Shown piece after piece: positions 36,793 through 45,866 of a DNA stretch of 64,000 nt. Both the position numbers and the translations under genes were made by a program. The notes beneath the pieces were generated by a model, which was given only the letters and a program-made list of their open reading frames with translations, made no database searches and was not told the DNA's origin. Each line of letters begins with the position of its first letter. Position 1 is the stretch's first letter. The DNA is from JAPPHA01 sp965220985. GTDB taxonomy: Bacteria > Pseudomonadota > Alphaproteobacteria > Rhodobacterales > Rhodobacteraceae. The stretch spans positions 2,728,001 to 2,792,000 of the forward strand of contig OZ244854.1 of assembly GCA_965220985.1 (NCBI GenBank), given 5' to 3'.

Positions 36793-37640
36793 CTCTCGTC
36801 GTCATCGCCATCTTGGTCTGGGCAGGCGCCTGGGTGTTCAATCGGTGGATTGCCGCGTTGCCGGGCCGCGAGCGTCTGTGCCGGGTCGTCTCGCCGCTGG
36901 TGTTCGTCGCCACCGTTCTCGTCGTTTGGGAACTGCTGGTTCGCGGTCTGCAGGTCCCTGAAGTCATTCTTCCGCCGGTTACCGGCATCGCCAGCCGTTT
37001 CGTGGGCAGCGCCGAAACGTTGTGGATCGATTTTGTCCAGACCGTCATCAAGGGTGCGCTGAGCGGCTACCTGATCGGTTGCGGCGCTGCCGTTCTGACC
37101 GCGATTGCCATCGACCGATCGCCGTTTCTGCGGCGCGGTTTGCTTCCGGTCGGGAACTTCGTGGCAGCTCTGCCGATCGTCGGCATGGCGCCGATTCTTG
37201 TCATGTGGTTCGGGTTCGACTGGCAATCGAAGGCGGCGGTCGTCGTGGCGATGGTGTTTTTCCCGATGCTGGTCAACACGGTACAGGGGCTCGGCGAAGC
37301 GCAACGAATGCAGCGCGACCTCATGCGCACCTACGCTGCCGGCTATTGGCAGACGCTTCTCAAGCTTCGGCTGCCTGCCGCAGGGCCGCTGATCGTCAAT
37401 GGCCTCAAGATCTGTGCGACGCTTTCGCTGATCGGGGCAATCGTCGCCGAATTCTTCGGCTCTCCGGTGCGCGGAATGGGATTCCGTATCTCGACCGAGG
37501 TCGGTCGCCTTAATCTGGACATGGTTTGGGCCGAGATTGCCGTTGCGGCAATTGCAGGTTCTGCATTCTACGGTATCATCACGTTCGGCGGACGAATGGT
37601 CAATTTTTGGCATCCGTCCCAGCGCCGGGACTTGCGATAG
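36789..37640 (+). CDS. ABC transporter permease (SsuC/ThiX-like)
   Basis: A 283-residue membrane permease with GTG start overlapping the preceding stop codon. It has about six hydrophobic segments and the loop RMQRDLMRTYAAGYWQTLLKL contacting the ATPase. It is a paralogue of the upstream permease and probably forms a heterodimer with it. Confidence 0.9.
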   Translation: MTLVVIAILVWAGAWVFNRWIAALPGRERLCRVVSPLVFVATVLVVWELLVRGLQVPEVILPPVTGIASRFVGSAETLWIDFVQTVIKGALSGYLIGCGAAVLTAIAIDRSPFLRRGLLPVGNFVAALPIVGMAPILVMWFGFDWQSKAAVVVAMVFFPMLVNTVQGLGEAQRMQRDLMRTYAAGYWQTLLKLRLPAAGPLIVNGLKICATLSLIGAIVAEFFGSPVRGMGFRISTEVGRLNLDMVWAEIAVAAIAGSAFYGIITFGGRMVNFWHPSQRRDLR

Positions 37641-37760
37641 CCGCTTTTGGCGGTCAGTCTTGCCGACTGTCGGGTATCGGTTTGCGCCGTTCCTGACGAA
37701 ACGAGTTTCAAGGAAGAGGTGCCGTCATTCGCGGTGTCCTCGATCAACAGGAGAGAGAAA

Positions 37761-38756
37761 ATGAAAAACAAAGCCATAAAATCACTGGCAGCAGGGCTGG
37801 TGGTCGCATTCGGATGGGCGTCTCCGACGCTTGCAGCCGACGAGGTCACGTTGCAGTTGAAGTGGGTGACCCAGGCCCAGTTCGCGGGATACTATGTCGC
37901 TCTCGACAAGGGCTTCTATGCTGATGAGGGTCTTGACGTGACCATCAAGGCAGGCGGCCCCGACATCGCTCCGACCCAGGTCATCGCGGGCGGTGGCGCT
38001 GATGTCACGGTCGAGTGGATGCCGGCTGCGCTGGCTGCGCGCGAGCGTGGGCTGCAGCTCGTGAACATCGCTCAGCCGTTCAAGTCGTCTGGAATGATGC
38101 TGACCTGCCGGAAGGATGCCGGAATCGGTTCGACCGACGACTTTCGCGGCAAGACCTTGGGTGTGTGGTTCTTCGGCAACGAGTACCCGTTCCTCAGCTG
38201 GATGAGCCAGCTTGGCATTCCGACCGAGGGCGGTGACGACGGCGTCGAGGTTCTCAAGCAGGGCTTCAATGTCGATCCGCTTCTTCATCAGCAGGCGGCC
38301 TGCATCTCCACCATGACCTACAACGAGTATTGGCAGGTGATCGATGCCGGGCTGTCGGAAGACGATCTTGTCGTCTTCAAGTACGAGGATCAGGGCGTGG
38401 CCACGCTCGAAGACGGCCTCTATGTGCTCGAGGACAGGCTCTCGGATCCGGAATTCGCGGACAAGATGGTTCGCTTTGTGCGCGCATCGATGAAGGGCTG
38501 GAAGTATGCCGAGGAGAATGTCGCGGAAGCGGTTGAGATCGTTCTCGACAACGACGCGACGGGCGCACAGACCGAACATCACCAGACGCGGATGATGGGC
38601 GAGATTGCCAAGTTGACCGCAGGTTCCAACGGTGCGCTCGATCCGGCCGATTTCGAGAGAACGGTGGACACGCTGCTGGCAGGCGGCTCCGACCCGGTCA
38701 TCTCCCAACGTCCAACCGGTGCCTGGACCCACCAAATCACTGATTCCGCGCTCTGA
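37761..38756 (+). CDS. NMT1/THI5-like ABC substrate-binding protein, probable pyrimidine binder
   Basis: A 331-residue periplasmic protein with signal peptide MKNKAIKSLAAGLVVAFGWA, cut near TLAADEVT. LQLKWVTQAQFAGYYVALDKG is the signature of NMT1/THI5-like binding proteins, which bind pyrimidine-type ligands in ThiY and riboflavin in RibY. The start at 37761 has CAGGAGAGAG upstream; an in-frame extension to 37647 would precede the signal peptide. Linkage to preTA and dihydropyrimidinase suggests uracil, thymine or a related ring as ligand, which is inference. Confidence 0.9.
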   Translation: MKNKAIKSLAAGLVVAFGWASPTLAADEVTLQLKWVTQAQFAGYYVALDKGFYADEGLDVTIKAGGPDIAPTQVIAGGGADVTVEWMPAALAARERGLQLVNIAQPFKSSGMMLTCRKDAGIGSTDDFRGKTLGVWFFGNEYPFLSWMSQLGIPTEGGDDGVEVLKQGFNVDPLLHQQAACISTMTYNEYWQVIDAGLSEDDLVVFKYEDQGVATLEDGLYVLEDRLSDPEFADKMVRFVRASMKGWKYAEENVAEAVEIVLDNDATGAQTEHHQTRMMGEIAKLTAGSNGALDPADFERTVDTLLAGGSDPVISQRPTGAWTHQITDSAL

Positions 38757-38830
38757 ACTGATTCGCGGAATTGAACGCGCCTGTCGGGAGTCTCGCCAAC
38801 CGGCTTGCTCCCGCCGGGCGGTCTGAACAC

Positions 38831-38863
38831 CGGGCGGTGCCGACCTAGTTGCGGTGCCGCCCG
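38831..38863. terminator. Hairpin in the convergent gap after the pyrimidine importer
   Basis: CGGGCGG at 38831-38837 pairs with CCGCCCG at 38857-38863, extended inward by five more pairs (two G-U) to a 9-base loop. No T run follows, so it may act as a bidirectional or Rho-assisted terminator between the convergent importer and EamA genes. Confidence 0.5.
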
Positions 38864-39028
38864 ACCGGTTCTCGCCTGCCTCTGGAGCGCCGGGATGCAG
38901 AACGCTCCAATCGGCTGTCAGGCAACAGTTTTCCATTGCGACACGCCAGGATGAGCGTTCCGAACACGCTTTGGCCGTTGTCTCGTTCTTGAATTCTTTC
39001 TGGGGTGTGCGTTGACGAGTTGGCGCAC

Positions 39029-39934
39029 TCAGGCTCCGGAATATCCGAGCGTTGCAACCCCGACCACGATCAGTCCCAATCCGGCCACCTGCAACTTCAG
39101 CATCCGTTCGCCGAGCAGAACGCAGGCAAGGATGACGGTGACGACGCTGAAGGTCGACGAAATCACCGCAGTGAACTCGGGATTGCGGGTCATTCCGCCT
39201 GCAAACAGCAGGAAGAACCCGAAAGTGTCAAGCAAGCCGTGGGCGACGATGAGACCTTGTCGTTGTTTCGGCAGCCGCCAAAGGGCCACATCGCGCCTGC
39301 GAAGGAGCAGCCAGGCGAACAGAGCGAAAAACCCGACGGTTCGCCCCATCCACAGCGCAACAAGGCCATCGGTTCGGGCCGATGCCTCCTGGCCGGTGAT
39401 GACCGCGACCGCATAGAGGACACTGGCAAAGCACGCCAATGCCAGAATCGATCCCGAAATCGTTGTCGTTGACCGTCTGTCCGGTGATGGGTTCGGGTCG
39501 GTTCCAGAATCGGCTTGCGGCGCGGCAGTCACGGATCCAACCAGAATCACACCCAGAATGATCGCCGAAATCGCGAGGGTTTCCACGAGGTTCGGCATTC
39601 GGCCGGAAGCCGCTGCGAAGGCAACGACAATCACCGGATGAGCGCCGACAATGGGTGCGACGATCGTGATGGGGCCTCGCGCAAGCGCTGCAAAGAAGGC
39701 CAGCAGTGCCAGTGCAAGGCAGATGCCGTGGAGCACGACAAATGCGATCGAGGCCGGATCGCGCGGGATCGAGGCACCCGTCGCGATGCCAACGATTCCA
39801 AGTCCGATCGTCCCGACTGCCAGCATGCCGCAAAGTGTGCGATCGGCGCCGATGCTGACGGAGTTGCGATTGGCAAGATAATCGGCCACCCCGAGGGACA
39901 GCGCGCTGCCAACACCGAAAACGACCGAAATCAT
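39029..39934 (-). CDS. EamA-family (DMT) membrane transporter
   Basis: A 301-residue protein with about ten hydrophobic segments in two repeated halves, typical of drug/metabolite transporters. GPITIVAPIVGAHPVIVVAFAA in the first half and EFTAVISSTFSVVTVILACVLLGERM in the second are the EamA repeat ends. It likely exports or exchanges a small metabolite. It lies 86 bases downstream of livM on the same strand and may be co-transcribed with the liv genes. Confidence 0.85.
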   Translation of the reverse strand: MISVVFGVGSALSLGVADYLANRNSVSIGADRTLCGMLAVGTIGLGIVGIATGASIPRDPASIAFVVLHGICLALALLAFFAALARGPITIVAPIVGAHPVIVVAFAAASGRMPNLVETLAISAIILGVILVGSVTAAPQADSGTDPNPSPDRRSTTTISGSILALACFASVLYAVAVITGQEASARTDGLVALWMGRTVGFFALFAWLLLRRRDVALWRLPKQRQGLIVAHGLLDTFGFFLLFAGGMTRNPEFTAVISSTFSVVTVILACVLLGERMLKLQVAGLGLIVVGVATLGYSGA

Positions 39935-40019
39935 GGCTTGAAATCACGCAAGCTTGATTCTGCGAGGATCATCGGCCGGCTTGCCCGAACAGCAGCCATG
40001 GAGGACCGCGATCAGTCAT

Positions 40020-41330
40020 CTATCGCTCGGGAATCATTCCCTTGGGGAAGAACCGCAGAACGAGGATCAGCATGACCCCCATGGTCAGGAGGCGCATGTG
40101 TGCAGCAGATTCGATCAGATGCGCCCGCAATGCGCTGGTCTCGTCGAGGTGCGAGGTCAGGAACTCCATCAGGAACAGGCCGGCCGGTTCTGCCTCGATC
40201 CACAGAAACCAGACAAGGAAACCGCCGAGCACCGCTCCCGCATTGTTTCCGGAGCCACCGACGATGACCATGACCCAAATCAGGAAGGTGAATCGCAACG
40301 GCTGGTAGCTCGCCGGGGTCAATTGCCCGTCGAGCGTCGTCAGCATTGCCCCTGCGAGGCCGACAACGACCGAGCCAAGCACGAACACCTCGAGATGCCG
40401 GCCAGTGACATTCTTGCCCATGGCGTTGGCGGCCGTCTCGTTGTCTCTGATCGCTCGCATCATTCGGCCCCAGGGCGATTTGAGGGCCAGTTCCGACAGG
40501 GTGTAGACCACGATCAGAACAATCGCGAACAGGCCGCAGTAACTCAGCTTCACGACAATCGATGACAGGGAAATGATGTCGGTGCCGGTCATCTCGGCAA
40601 GGGAACGCAGCCAGGTCGTGCCTTGCAGTTCGATTTCGTAGGGGACCGGTCGCGGCAAGCCCGAGACGTTTTTCACGCCACGGGTCAGCCAGTCTTCGCC
40701 CTTCACGACGGCTACGATGATCTCCGAGATGCCAAGTGTGGCAATCGCGAGGTAGTCGGAGCGCAGTCCAAGCGCGATTTTTCCGATGAACCACGCGGCG
40801 ATACCCGCGAGAATGCCGCCGACGATCCATGACAGAAGGACCGGCAGTCCGAGGCCGCCCAGATATCCCGTCTTCGCCGGTTCGATGCGCTCGACGGCAT
40901 CGGTTGCAGGCCCGAAGAACCATCGGGCGACGAAGTAGCTCACGACGATTGCCGAGATGATGACCAGCGTCCTCGTCCGCCCGGGACGAAGCCGTCGGAA
41001 TGCAAAAAGCGCGGCAAGACAGCCTGCACCGGCGACAATGCCTGCTGCGAGCAATCCCGTGCCCCCTGCGGCCCAGGCTTCACGGACGGGAGGTGCGGAA
41101 ATCAGGACGACGGCGACCCCGCCCAAGGCGGCAAACCCCATGATTCCGACGTTGAACAGTCCGGCATAGCCCCACTGGATATTGACGCCGATCGACATGA
41201 TAGCCGAGATCAGGCAGAGATTGAGAATCGACAGCGCGACGTTCCAGCTCTGGACGAAACCGACGATGCAAAGAAGCGCCGCAATCAGCGCGATTGCCGG
41301 CAGCTTTCCAAGTCCCTGGTTGGCGCTCAT
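40020..41330 (-). CDS. livM: Branched-chain amino acid-type ABC permease LivM
   Basis: A 436-residue polytopic permease, longer than typical LivM (about 320-420). NIQWGYAGLFNVGIMGFAALGG and LGLRSDYLAIATLGISEI are family signatures, and SPWGRMMRAIRDNETAANAMGKN is the ATPase-contact loop. It overlaps livH by 4 bases (ATGA). The extra length is mainly a region near residues 100-160 with an additional hydrophobic segment. Confidence 0.91.
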   Translation of the reverse strand: MSANQGLGKLPAIALIAALLCIVGFVQSWNVALSILNLCLISAIMSIGVNIQWGYAGLFNVGIMGFAALGGVAVVLISAPPVREAWAAGGTGLLAAGIVAGAGCLAALFAFRRLRPGRTRTLVIISAIVVSYFVARWFFGPATDAVERIEPAKTGYLGGLGLPVLLSWIVGGILAGIAAWFIGKIALGLRSDYLAIATLGISEIIVAVVKGEDWLTRGVKNVSGLPRPVPYEIELQGTTWLRSLAEMTGTDIISLSSIVVKLSYCGLFAIVLIVVYTLSELALKSPWGRMMRAIRDNETAANAMGKNVTGRHLEVFVLGSVVVGLAGAMLTTLDGQLTPASYQPLRFTFLIWVMVIVGGSGNNAGAVLGGFLVWFLWIEAEPAGLFLMEFLTSHLDETSALRAHLIESAAHMRLLTMGVMLILVLRFFPKGMIPER

Positions 41331-42337
41331 GCCGATTTTCCTCGGAATATCCCTGTCGGTCGATAGATCAGGACGATGACGAGAAGCATGAAGCTGATCG
41401 CGAACTTGTATTCGGTCGACAGCAACTGGACGAGGCTGCCCGGCGCGAGTGCGTCAGGCAGAAGATAGGCAAGAAACTTCTTGTAGGCGTAGGTCAGGGA
41501 TATCTCGGAGAAAGCCACGACAAAACCGCCGGCAATGGCGCCGAAGGGATTGCCGAGTCCGCCGACGATCGCTGCGGCAAAGATCGGTAGCAGCAACTGG
41601 AAATAAGTGAATGGCTTGAAGCTCTTGTCGAGGCCGTAAAGGGTCCCCGCAAGACAGGCGAGCGCTGCGGACAGCACCCACGTCATGAGCACGACCCGCT
41701 CGGTACTGATCCCCGATATCAGCGCGAGATCCTCGTTGTCCGAATAGGCACGCATCGATTTGCCGGTTCGGGTCCTGAACAGGAACCAGAACAGGACGCA
41801 CACGGTGACCACCGCTGTCAGCAAGGTGATGCACTGGCTGAGCTTGATCGTGAGACCTTCTTCCATGCCGGTGTAGGTCTTGAAGTCGCGCGCTCGGACA
41901 ATGAAACGCGCACCGTCGGCAAATCTCTGGTCGTCGGGACCAATCACGAATCGGACGATGCCGTTCATGATGAACATGACCCCGACCGATGCGATGACGA
42001 ACACGACAGGCGCGGACTTCTGACGCCGAAAGCTCCGATAGACCGCTCGGTCCATCACGACGACCAGGGCGGCAGTCACGATGATCGCGAAGGGCAGGGC
42101 GATGAGAGCCGTTGGCAAGGGTGCGATGGAGGCTCCCATCGATTGCAGCCACCAGGTCAGGAGGACAGTGATCATGGCCCCGAAGGCCATGGTGTCGCCG
42201 TGAGCGAAATTCGAGAACCGAAGGATTCCGTAGACGAGGGTGACGCCGAGCGCGCCGAGCGCCAACTGGCTCCCGTAGGCAAGACCCGGAACGATGACGA
42301 AGTTCGCGAGCAGGATGATGCCGTTCAGGAAGTCCAT
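41327..42337 (-). CDS. livH: Branched-chain amino acid-type ABC permease LivH
   Basis: A 336-residue permease with about eight hydrophobic segments. ALGALGVTLVYGILRFSNFAHGD is the LivH N-terminal signature and GKSMRAYSDNEDLALISGI the ATPase-contact loop. It follows livF after 86 bases and overlaps livM. It forms the channel with LivM. Confidence 0.92.
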   Translation of the reverse strand: MDFLNGIILLANFVIVPGLAYGSQLALGALGVTLVYGILRFSNFAHGDTMAFGAMITVLLTWWLQSMGASIAPLPTALIALPFAIIVTAALVVVMDRAVYRSFRRQKSAPVVFVIASVGVMFIMNGIVRFVIGPDDQRFADGARFIVRARDFKTYTGMEEGLTIKLSQCITLLTAVVTVCVLFWFLFRTRTGKSMRAYSDNEDLALISGISTERVVLMTWVLSAALACLAGTLYGLDKSFKPFTYFQLLLPIFAAAIVGGLGNPFGAIAGGFVVAFSEISLTYAYKKFLAYLLPDALAPGSLVQLLSTEYKFAISFMLLVIVLIYRPTGIFRGKSA

Positions 42338-42423
42338 GTCAGGTCACTCTCGCGAACCGGGAAAGCGACAGCACGAGCGCATTTGAGTACTCGGGAATTG
42401 AACGTGACCCAGGCATTCGGGCT

Positions 42424-43128
42424 CTATCCGCCAAGGAAAGATTTGCGGACATCGGGGTTGGCGAGAAGGGCTTGCCCCGTGTCTTCGTAGCGGTTGCGGC
42501 CCTGAACCAGAACATAGCCCTTGTCGGCGATCGAGAGCGCGTGGCGGGAATTCTGTTCGGTCATCAGAACCGTGATGCCGGTCTTGGCGATGTCGAGAAT
42601 GAGGTCGAACAGCAGATCCATGACGACGGGCGATACTCCGGCGGTCGGTTCGTCGAGCATGAGCACCGTCGGTCTCGTCATCAGCGCCCGGCCAAAGGCA
42701 ACCTGTTGGCGCTGCCCGCCGGAGAGTTCTCCTGCCGGCTGCGTTCGCTTCACCTCCAGAATCGGGAACAGCTCCATGACGTCGTCCATGGCGGGCTTGA
42801 TGTCGTCGGATCGAAGGAACGCGCCCATTTCGAGGTTCTCTTCGACCGTCAGGGACGGAAAGATGTTCTGGGTTTGGGGAACGAAGGCCATGCCGAGCGG
42901 CACTCGATCCTGGGGCGCCAACGAAGTGATGTCGCGACCGTCGAGTTCGACGGTTCCGCTGCGAAGCTGGATCATTCCGAAGATCGCCTTCATGGCCGTG
43001 GACTTTCCGGCGCCGTTCGGTCCGACGATGACGGAGACCTGGCCGGGCTCGGCAGCGATCGAGCACTCGTGGAGAATGTCGGCTTCGCCGTAGCCGCCGG
43101 TCATGTTCTGGGCGCGCAGGTGACTCAC
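42424..43128 (-). CDS. livF: Branched-chain amino acid-type ABC ATPase LivF
   Basis: A 234-residue ATPase with Walker A GPNGAGKST, Q-loop VPQTQNIFPSLTV, signature LSGGQRQQ, Walker B VLMLDEPTAGVSP and a C-terminal Gln-rich MTEQNSRHALSIAD switch region. The start is the GTG at 43128, whose last bases overlap the livG stop; GGGAGA lies upstream. A much longer in-frame reading to 43581 is antisense to livG and not real. Confidence 0.9.
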   Translation of the reverse strand: MSHLRAQNMTGGYGEADILHECSIAAEPGQVSVIVGPNGAGKSTAMKAIFGMIQLRSGTVELDGRDITSLAPQDRVPLGMAFVPQTQNIFPSLTVEENLEMGAFLRSDDIKPAMDDVMELFPILEVKRTQPAGELSGGQRQQVAFGRALMTRPTVLMLDEPTAGVSPVVMDLLFDLILDIAKTGITVLMTEQNSRHALSIADKGYVLVQGRNRYEDTGQALLANPDVRKSFLGG

Positions 43129-43916
43129 GACGCGCGGTCTCCCGTGACGTCGGGAGCGTGATAACGCTTCCCGAGATAGGACTCGATCACGTTCTGATTC
43201 GACTTGATCTCGTCGATCTTGCCTTGGGCAAGGACCTTTCCTTCGGCCATGCAGATGACCGGATCGCAGAGCCAGGAAACAAAATCCATGTCGTGTTCGA
43301 TCAGGCAGAACGTATAGTTGAATTCGCGGTTGAGACGCAGGATGGCTTCGCCGATGCGCCGCAGGAGCGTTCGGTTGACGCCAGCGCCGACTTCGTCGAG
43401 GAAAACGATCCGGGCGTCGGTCATCATGGTTCGCCCGAGTTCGAGGAGCTTCTTTTGGCCACCCGACAGGTTGCCAGCCCGTTCGTCGGCAACAGCGTTC
43501 AGTTCGAGGAATTCGATGACCTCGTCGGCCCGTTTTTTGATGGCGCGTTCCTCGTCCATGACCCGTCGCCGCGAAAACCACGCATGGACGAGGTTCTCGC
43601 CGCTCTGTCCGCCGGGCACCATCATCAGGTTGTCGCGGACGGTCATGGTCGTGAATTCGTGAGCGATCTGGAAGGTGCGCAGGACGCCTTTTTGAAAAAG
43701 CACGTGGGGTCTTTCGCCGGTGATGTCCTCGCCTTCGAGGTAAACCCGCCCTGATGCTGGCGGATAAACGCCTGCGATGACGTTGAAGAGCGTCGTCTTG
43801 CCGGCGCCGTTCGGACCGATCAGCCCCGTGATTTTTCCCGCATCGATGCTGAAACTTACGCCATCGACAGCCGCGAACCCGCCGAAGCGCTTGCTGACAT
43901 TGTCAACCAGGATCAA
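43125..43916 (-). CDS. livG: Branched-chain amino acid-type ABC ATPase LivG
   Basis: A 263-residue ATPase with Walker A GPNGAGKTT, Q-loop region FQIAHEFTTMTVRDNLMM, signature LSGGQKKL, Walker B IVFLDEVGAGVN and switch His in LIEHDMDFV. In Walker B the usual DEP is DEV, a small departure. The start is TTG at 43916 with only a weak ribosome site, consistent with reduced expression after the hairpin that separates it from livK. It overlaps livF. Confidence 0.9.
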   Translation of the reverse strand: MILVDNVSKRFGGFAAVDGVSFSIDAGKITGLIGPNGAGKTTLFNVIAGVYPPASGRVYLEGEDITGERPHVLFQKGVLRTFQIAHEFTTMTVRDNLMMVPGGQSGENLVHAWFSRRRVMDEERAIKKRADEVIEFLELNAVADERAGNLSGGQKKLLELGRTMMTDARIVFLDEVGAGVNRTLLRRIGEAILRLNREFNYTFCLIEHDMDFVSWLCDPVICMAEGKVLAQGKIDEIKSNQNVIESYLGKRYHAPDVTGDRAS

Positions 43917-43952
43917 CTGCTCGGCCGCCGCAGGAGGTCAATAGACAAAATA

Positions 43953-43984
43953 TTCCCGGCCAGCAGTGGATTGCTGGCCGGGAA
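43953..43984 (-). terminator. Strong intra-operon hairpin between livK and livG
   Basis: A perfect 13-base stem: TTCCCGGCCAGCA at 43953-43965 and its complement at 43972-43984, loop of 6 bases. Read on the minus strand it is followed by TATTTTGT, so it has the form of an intrinsic terminator just after livK. It should cut most transcripts and leave a minority to reach livGFHM, giving excess binding protein. Confidence 0.8.
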
Positions 43985-44003
43985 CTTCGGTGACGTTCAG
44001 TTC

Positions 44004-45203
44004 TTATCTGAATCTGACGGTTGCAAGGCCTCCGTCGCGAATATCGATTTCGCGATAGTTGCCGGCCGACTCGCCGCCGCCGATCAATTCGACTGCCGAG
44101 GCGCCGACGTAGTCGATGTCGCCGCCTTCAGCCACGATCGCGAGACCTTTTGCCAGTTCGCCCGGATAGATCATTTCGCCAGGTGCATTGGCGAGATCCA
44201 TGACCAGGTCCTTGAAGTCCTGCGAGTTTGTCGAATTTGCAGCCTGCATGGCGAGCATGATCAGCGCTGCCGCATCGTAGGATTCGGCGACAAACGGGGC
44301 CGTTCCATCAAATCCGGCTTCTTCGGCCAACATGGTGAATGTTGCCATTCCGGGGCTGTCGGTTCCCGGCGCCTGGCCGAACGAGCCGTCGAGGTCGGGT
44401 CCGATGGCCTGCGGCAGACTCTCGCCGATCATCCCGTCGGGCAGAACGAAAGTGTCGAACGCGCCGCTGTCGAGCGAACTCTGGATGATTCCGCGACCGC
44501 CCTGGTCAATGTAGCCGGCGACCACGAGAACCTCGCCGCCTGCTGCGGCCAATGCCCCGACTTCTGCAGTGTAATCGGCCTTGCCGTCTTCGTGCGGTGC
44601 GTTGATCGTGACCTCGCCACCGGCCGCTTCGAATGCTGCCTGGAAGCTGTCAGCAAGCCCCTTGCCGTAGTCATTGTTCGTGTAGGTGAGAGCGACCGAC
44701 TTGATGCCCCGATCCATGATGACTTCGGTCATGACCTGGCCTTGCCTGGCATCGGATGGCGCCGTCCGGAAGAACAGTCCGTCATCTTCTGCTGTCGACA
44801 ATCCCGGCGACGTTGCGGATGGCGAGATCATGACGATCCCGTTAGCCCGCGCGACATTTTGCAAGACGGCTCCTGTCACGCCGGAACAGTCGGCCCCCAT
44901 GATCGCACTGACCTCGTCGGCCGTTATCAATCGTTCGGCCGCGGTTGTTGCCGCTGCCGAGTCGACGCACGTCGAATCGGCCCGGATGCCTGTGACCGTC
45001 GAACCGCCGAGCAGCGCCCCCGAATCGCTGACTTCCTTGATCGCGAGTTCTGCACCGTTTGCCATTCCTGGCGTCAGGGATTCGATTGGACCGGTGAATC
45101 CAAGCAGAATGCCAATCTTGACGTCTTCGGATTGGGCCATGGCGGTCCCTGCCATGACAATGGATGCGGCCAGAATCGGCCTCGTCAATTTACCCAAGTT
45201 CAT
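44004..45203 (-). CDS. livK: Branched-chain amino acid-type ABC substrate-binding protein LivK
   Basis: A 399-residue periplasmic binding protein with signal peptide cut near AMAQSEDVKIG. VKIGILLGFTGPIESLTPGM and GIVMISPSATSPGLS are family signatures, together with VALTYTNNDYGKGLADSFQ. The conserved Ser-Ala-Thr (SPSATSP) normally contacts the ligand alpha-carboxylate and alpha-amino group, so an amino acid or amide is likely. GAGGAGAACGAG precedes the ATG. It leads the livKGFHM operon. Confidence 0.92.
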   Translation of the reverse strand: MNLGKLTRPILAASIVMAGTAMAQSEDVKIGILLGFTGPIESLTPGMANGAELAIKEVSDSGALLGGSTVTGIRADSTCVDSAAATTAAERLITADEVSAIMGADCSGVTGAVLQNVARANGIVMISPSATSPGLSTAEDDGLFFRTAPSDARQGQVMTEVIMDRGIKSVALTYTNNDYGKGLADSFQAAFEAAGGEVTINAPHEDGKADYTAEVGALAAAGGEVLVVAGYIDQGGRGIIQSSLDSGAFDTFVLPDGMIGESLPQAIGPDLDGSFGQAPGTDSPGMATFTMLAEEAGFDGTAPFVAESYDAAALIMLAMQAANSTNSQDFKDLVMDLANAPGEMIYPGELAKGLAIVAEGGDIDYVGASAVELIGGGESAGNYREIDIRDGGLATVRFR

Positions 45204-45370
45204 TCTCGTTCTCCTCGATCGTTTGAAGGGATCCCATGGCGATCAATCTAGCAAACAGAAGCGGGTGAATTCAACAAATTGTGATGCTCGATGCGAGGAT
45301 GCCGCAGGATGTGACCGTCATTCTTTCAGAGAGGCACTCTCATGAAGTCGAGTCGGGCACGCGAGAGCGT

Positions 45371-45709
45371 TCAGACGAGGTCCGGGGGAAGAATGTGGCC
45401 GCTTGGTCCGGAGGCGATGGGTTGTGTTTGCACTACCATGTCGAGAGCCAGTTCGGCGTAGAGGTGCGGAAACAGCTGGCCGCCGCGGGATGGTTCCCAT
45501 TTCAGGGCTTCTCCGAGGCTGTCGGCGTCGACCGCCACCAGTTCCAGATCGGTCTCGCCTGCAAAATGGCGGGAAAGGGTCTCACCAAGCTGAGTGGCGG
45601 TCGAAAAATGTATGAACCCATCGGTCTGGTCATCCAAGCTGCCCTTTGTCATTCCATGTTCGAGAAGGGACCTGTGCTCGCTGCGCCTCAAGACCTTGTA
45701 GATTCTCAT
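45371..45709 (-). CDS. DUF952 domain protein
   Basis: A 112-residue protein of the DUF952 family: MRIYKVLRRSEHRSLLEHG, then DGFIHFSTATQLGETLSRHFAG and a C-terminal RGGQLFPHLYAELALDMVV. The His-rich FIHFST and LFPHLYAEL motifs are characteristic and resemble ADP-ribosyltransferase-like folds, but no activity is established. The start is put at 45709; an alternative at 45727 adds six residues. It sits alone between livK and the GlxA-type regulator. Confidence 0.82.
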   Translation of the reverse strand: MRIYKVLRRSEHRSLLEHGMTKGSLDDQTDGFIHFSTATQLGETLSRHFAGETDLELVAVDADSLGEALKWEPSRGGQLFPHLYAELALDMVVQTQPIASGPSGHILPPDLV

Positions 45710-45866
45710 GAGCAAACCGTTTCGCATCGACCAGAACTGGGTGCCGCCGGATCATCATCTCCGGTGTCGAGCCTCACGCCGTCTCGCCAGCGGACACGGA
45801 TGTTGCTTGACTGCATAGCAGGACGCGGCACGAAACTGCGAACCCCGATAGCGAATGCAGGATCGT

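Noticed and set aside
43971..45251. Plus-strand open frame of about 426 codons opposite livK
   Set aside because: Antisense to an unmistakable binding protein with signal peptide and good ribosome site.
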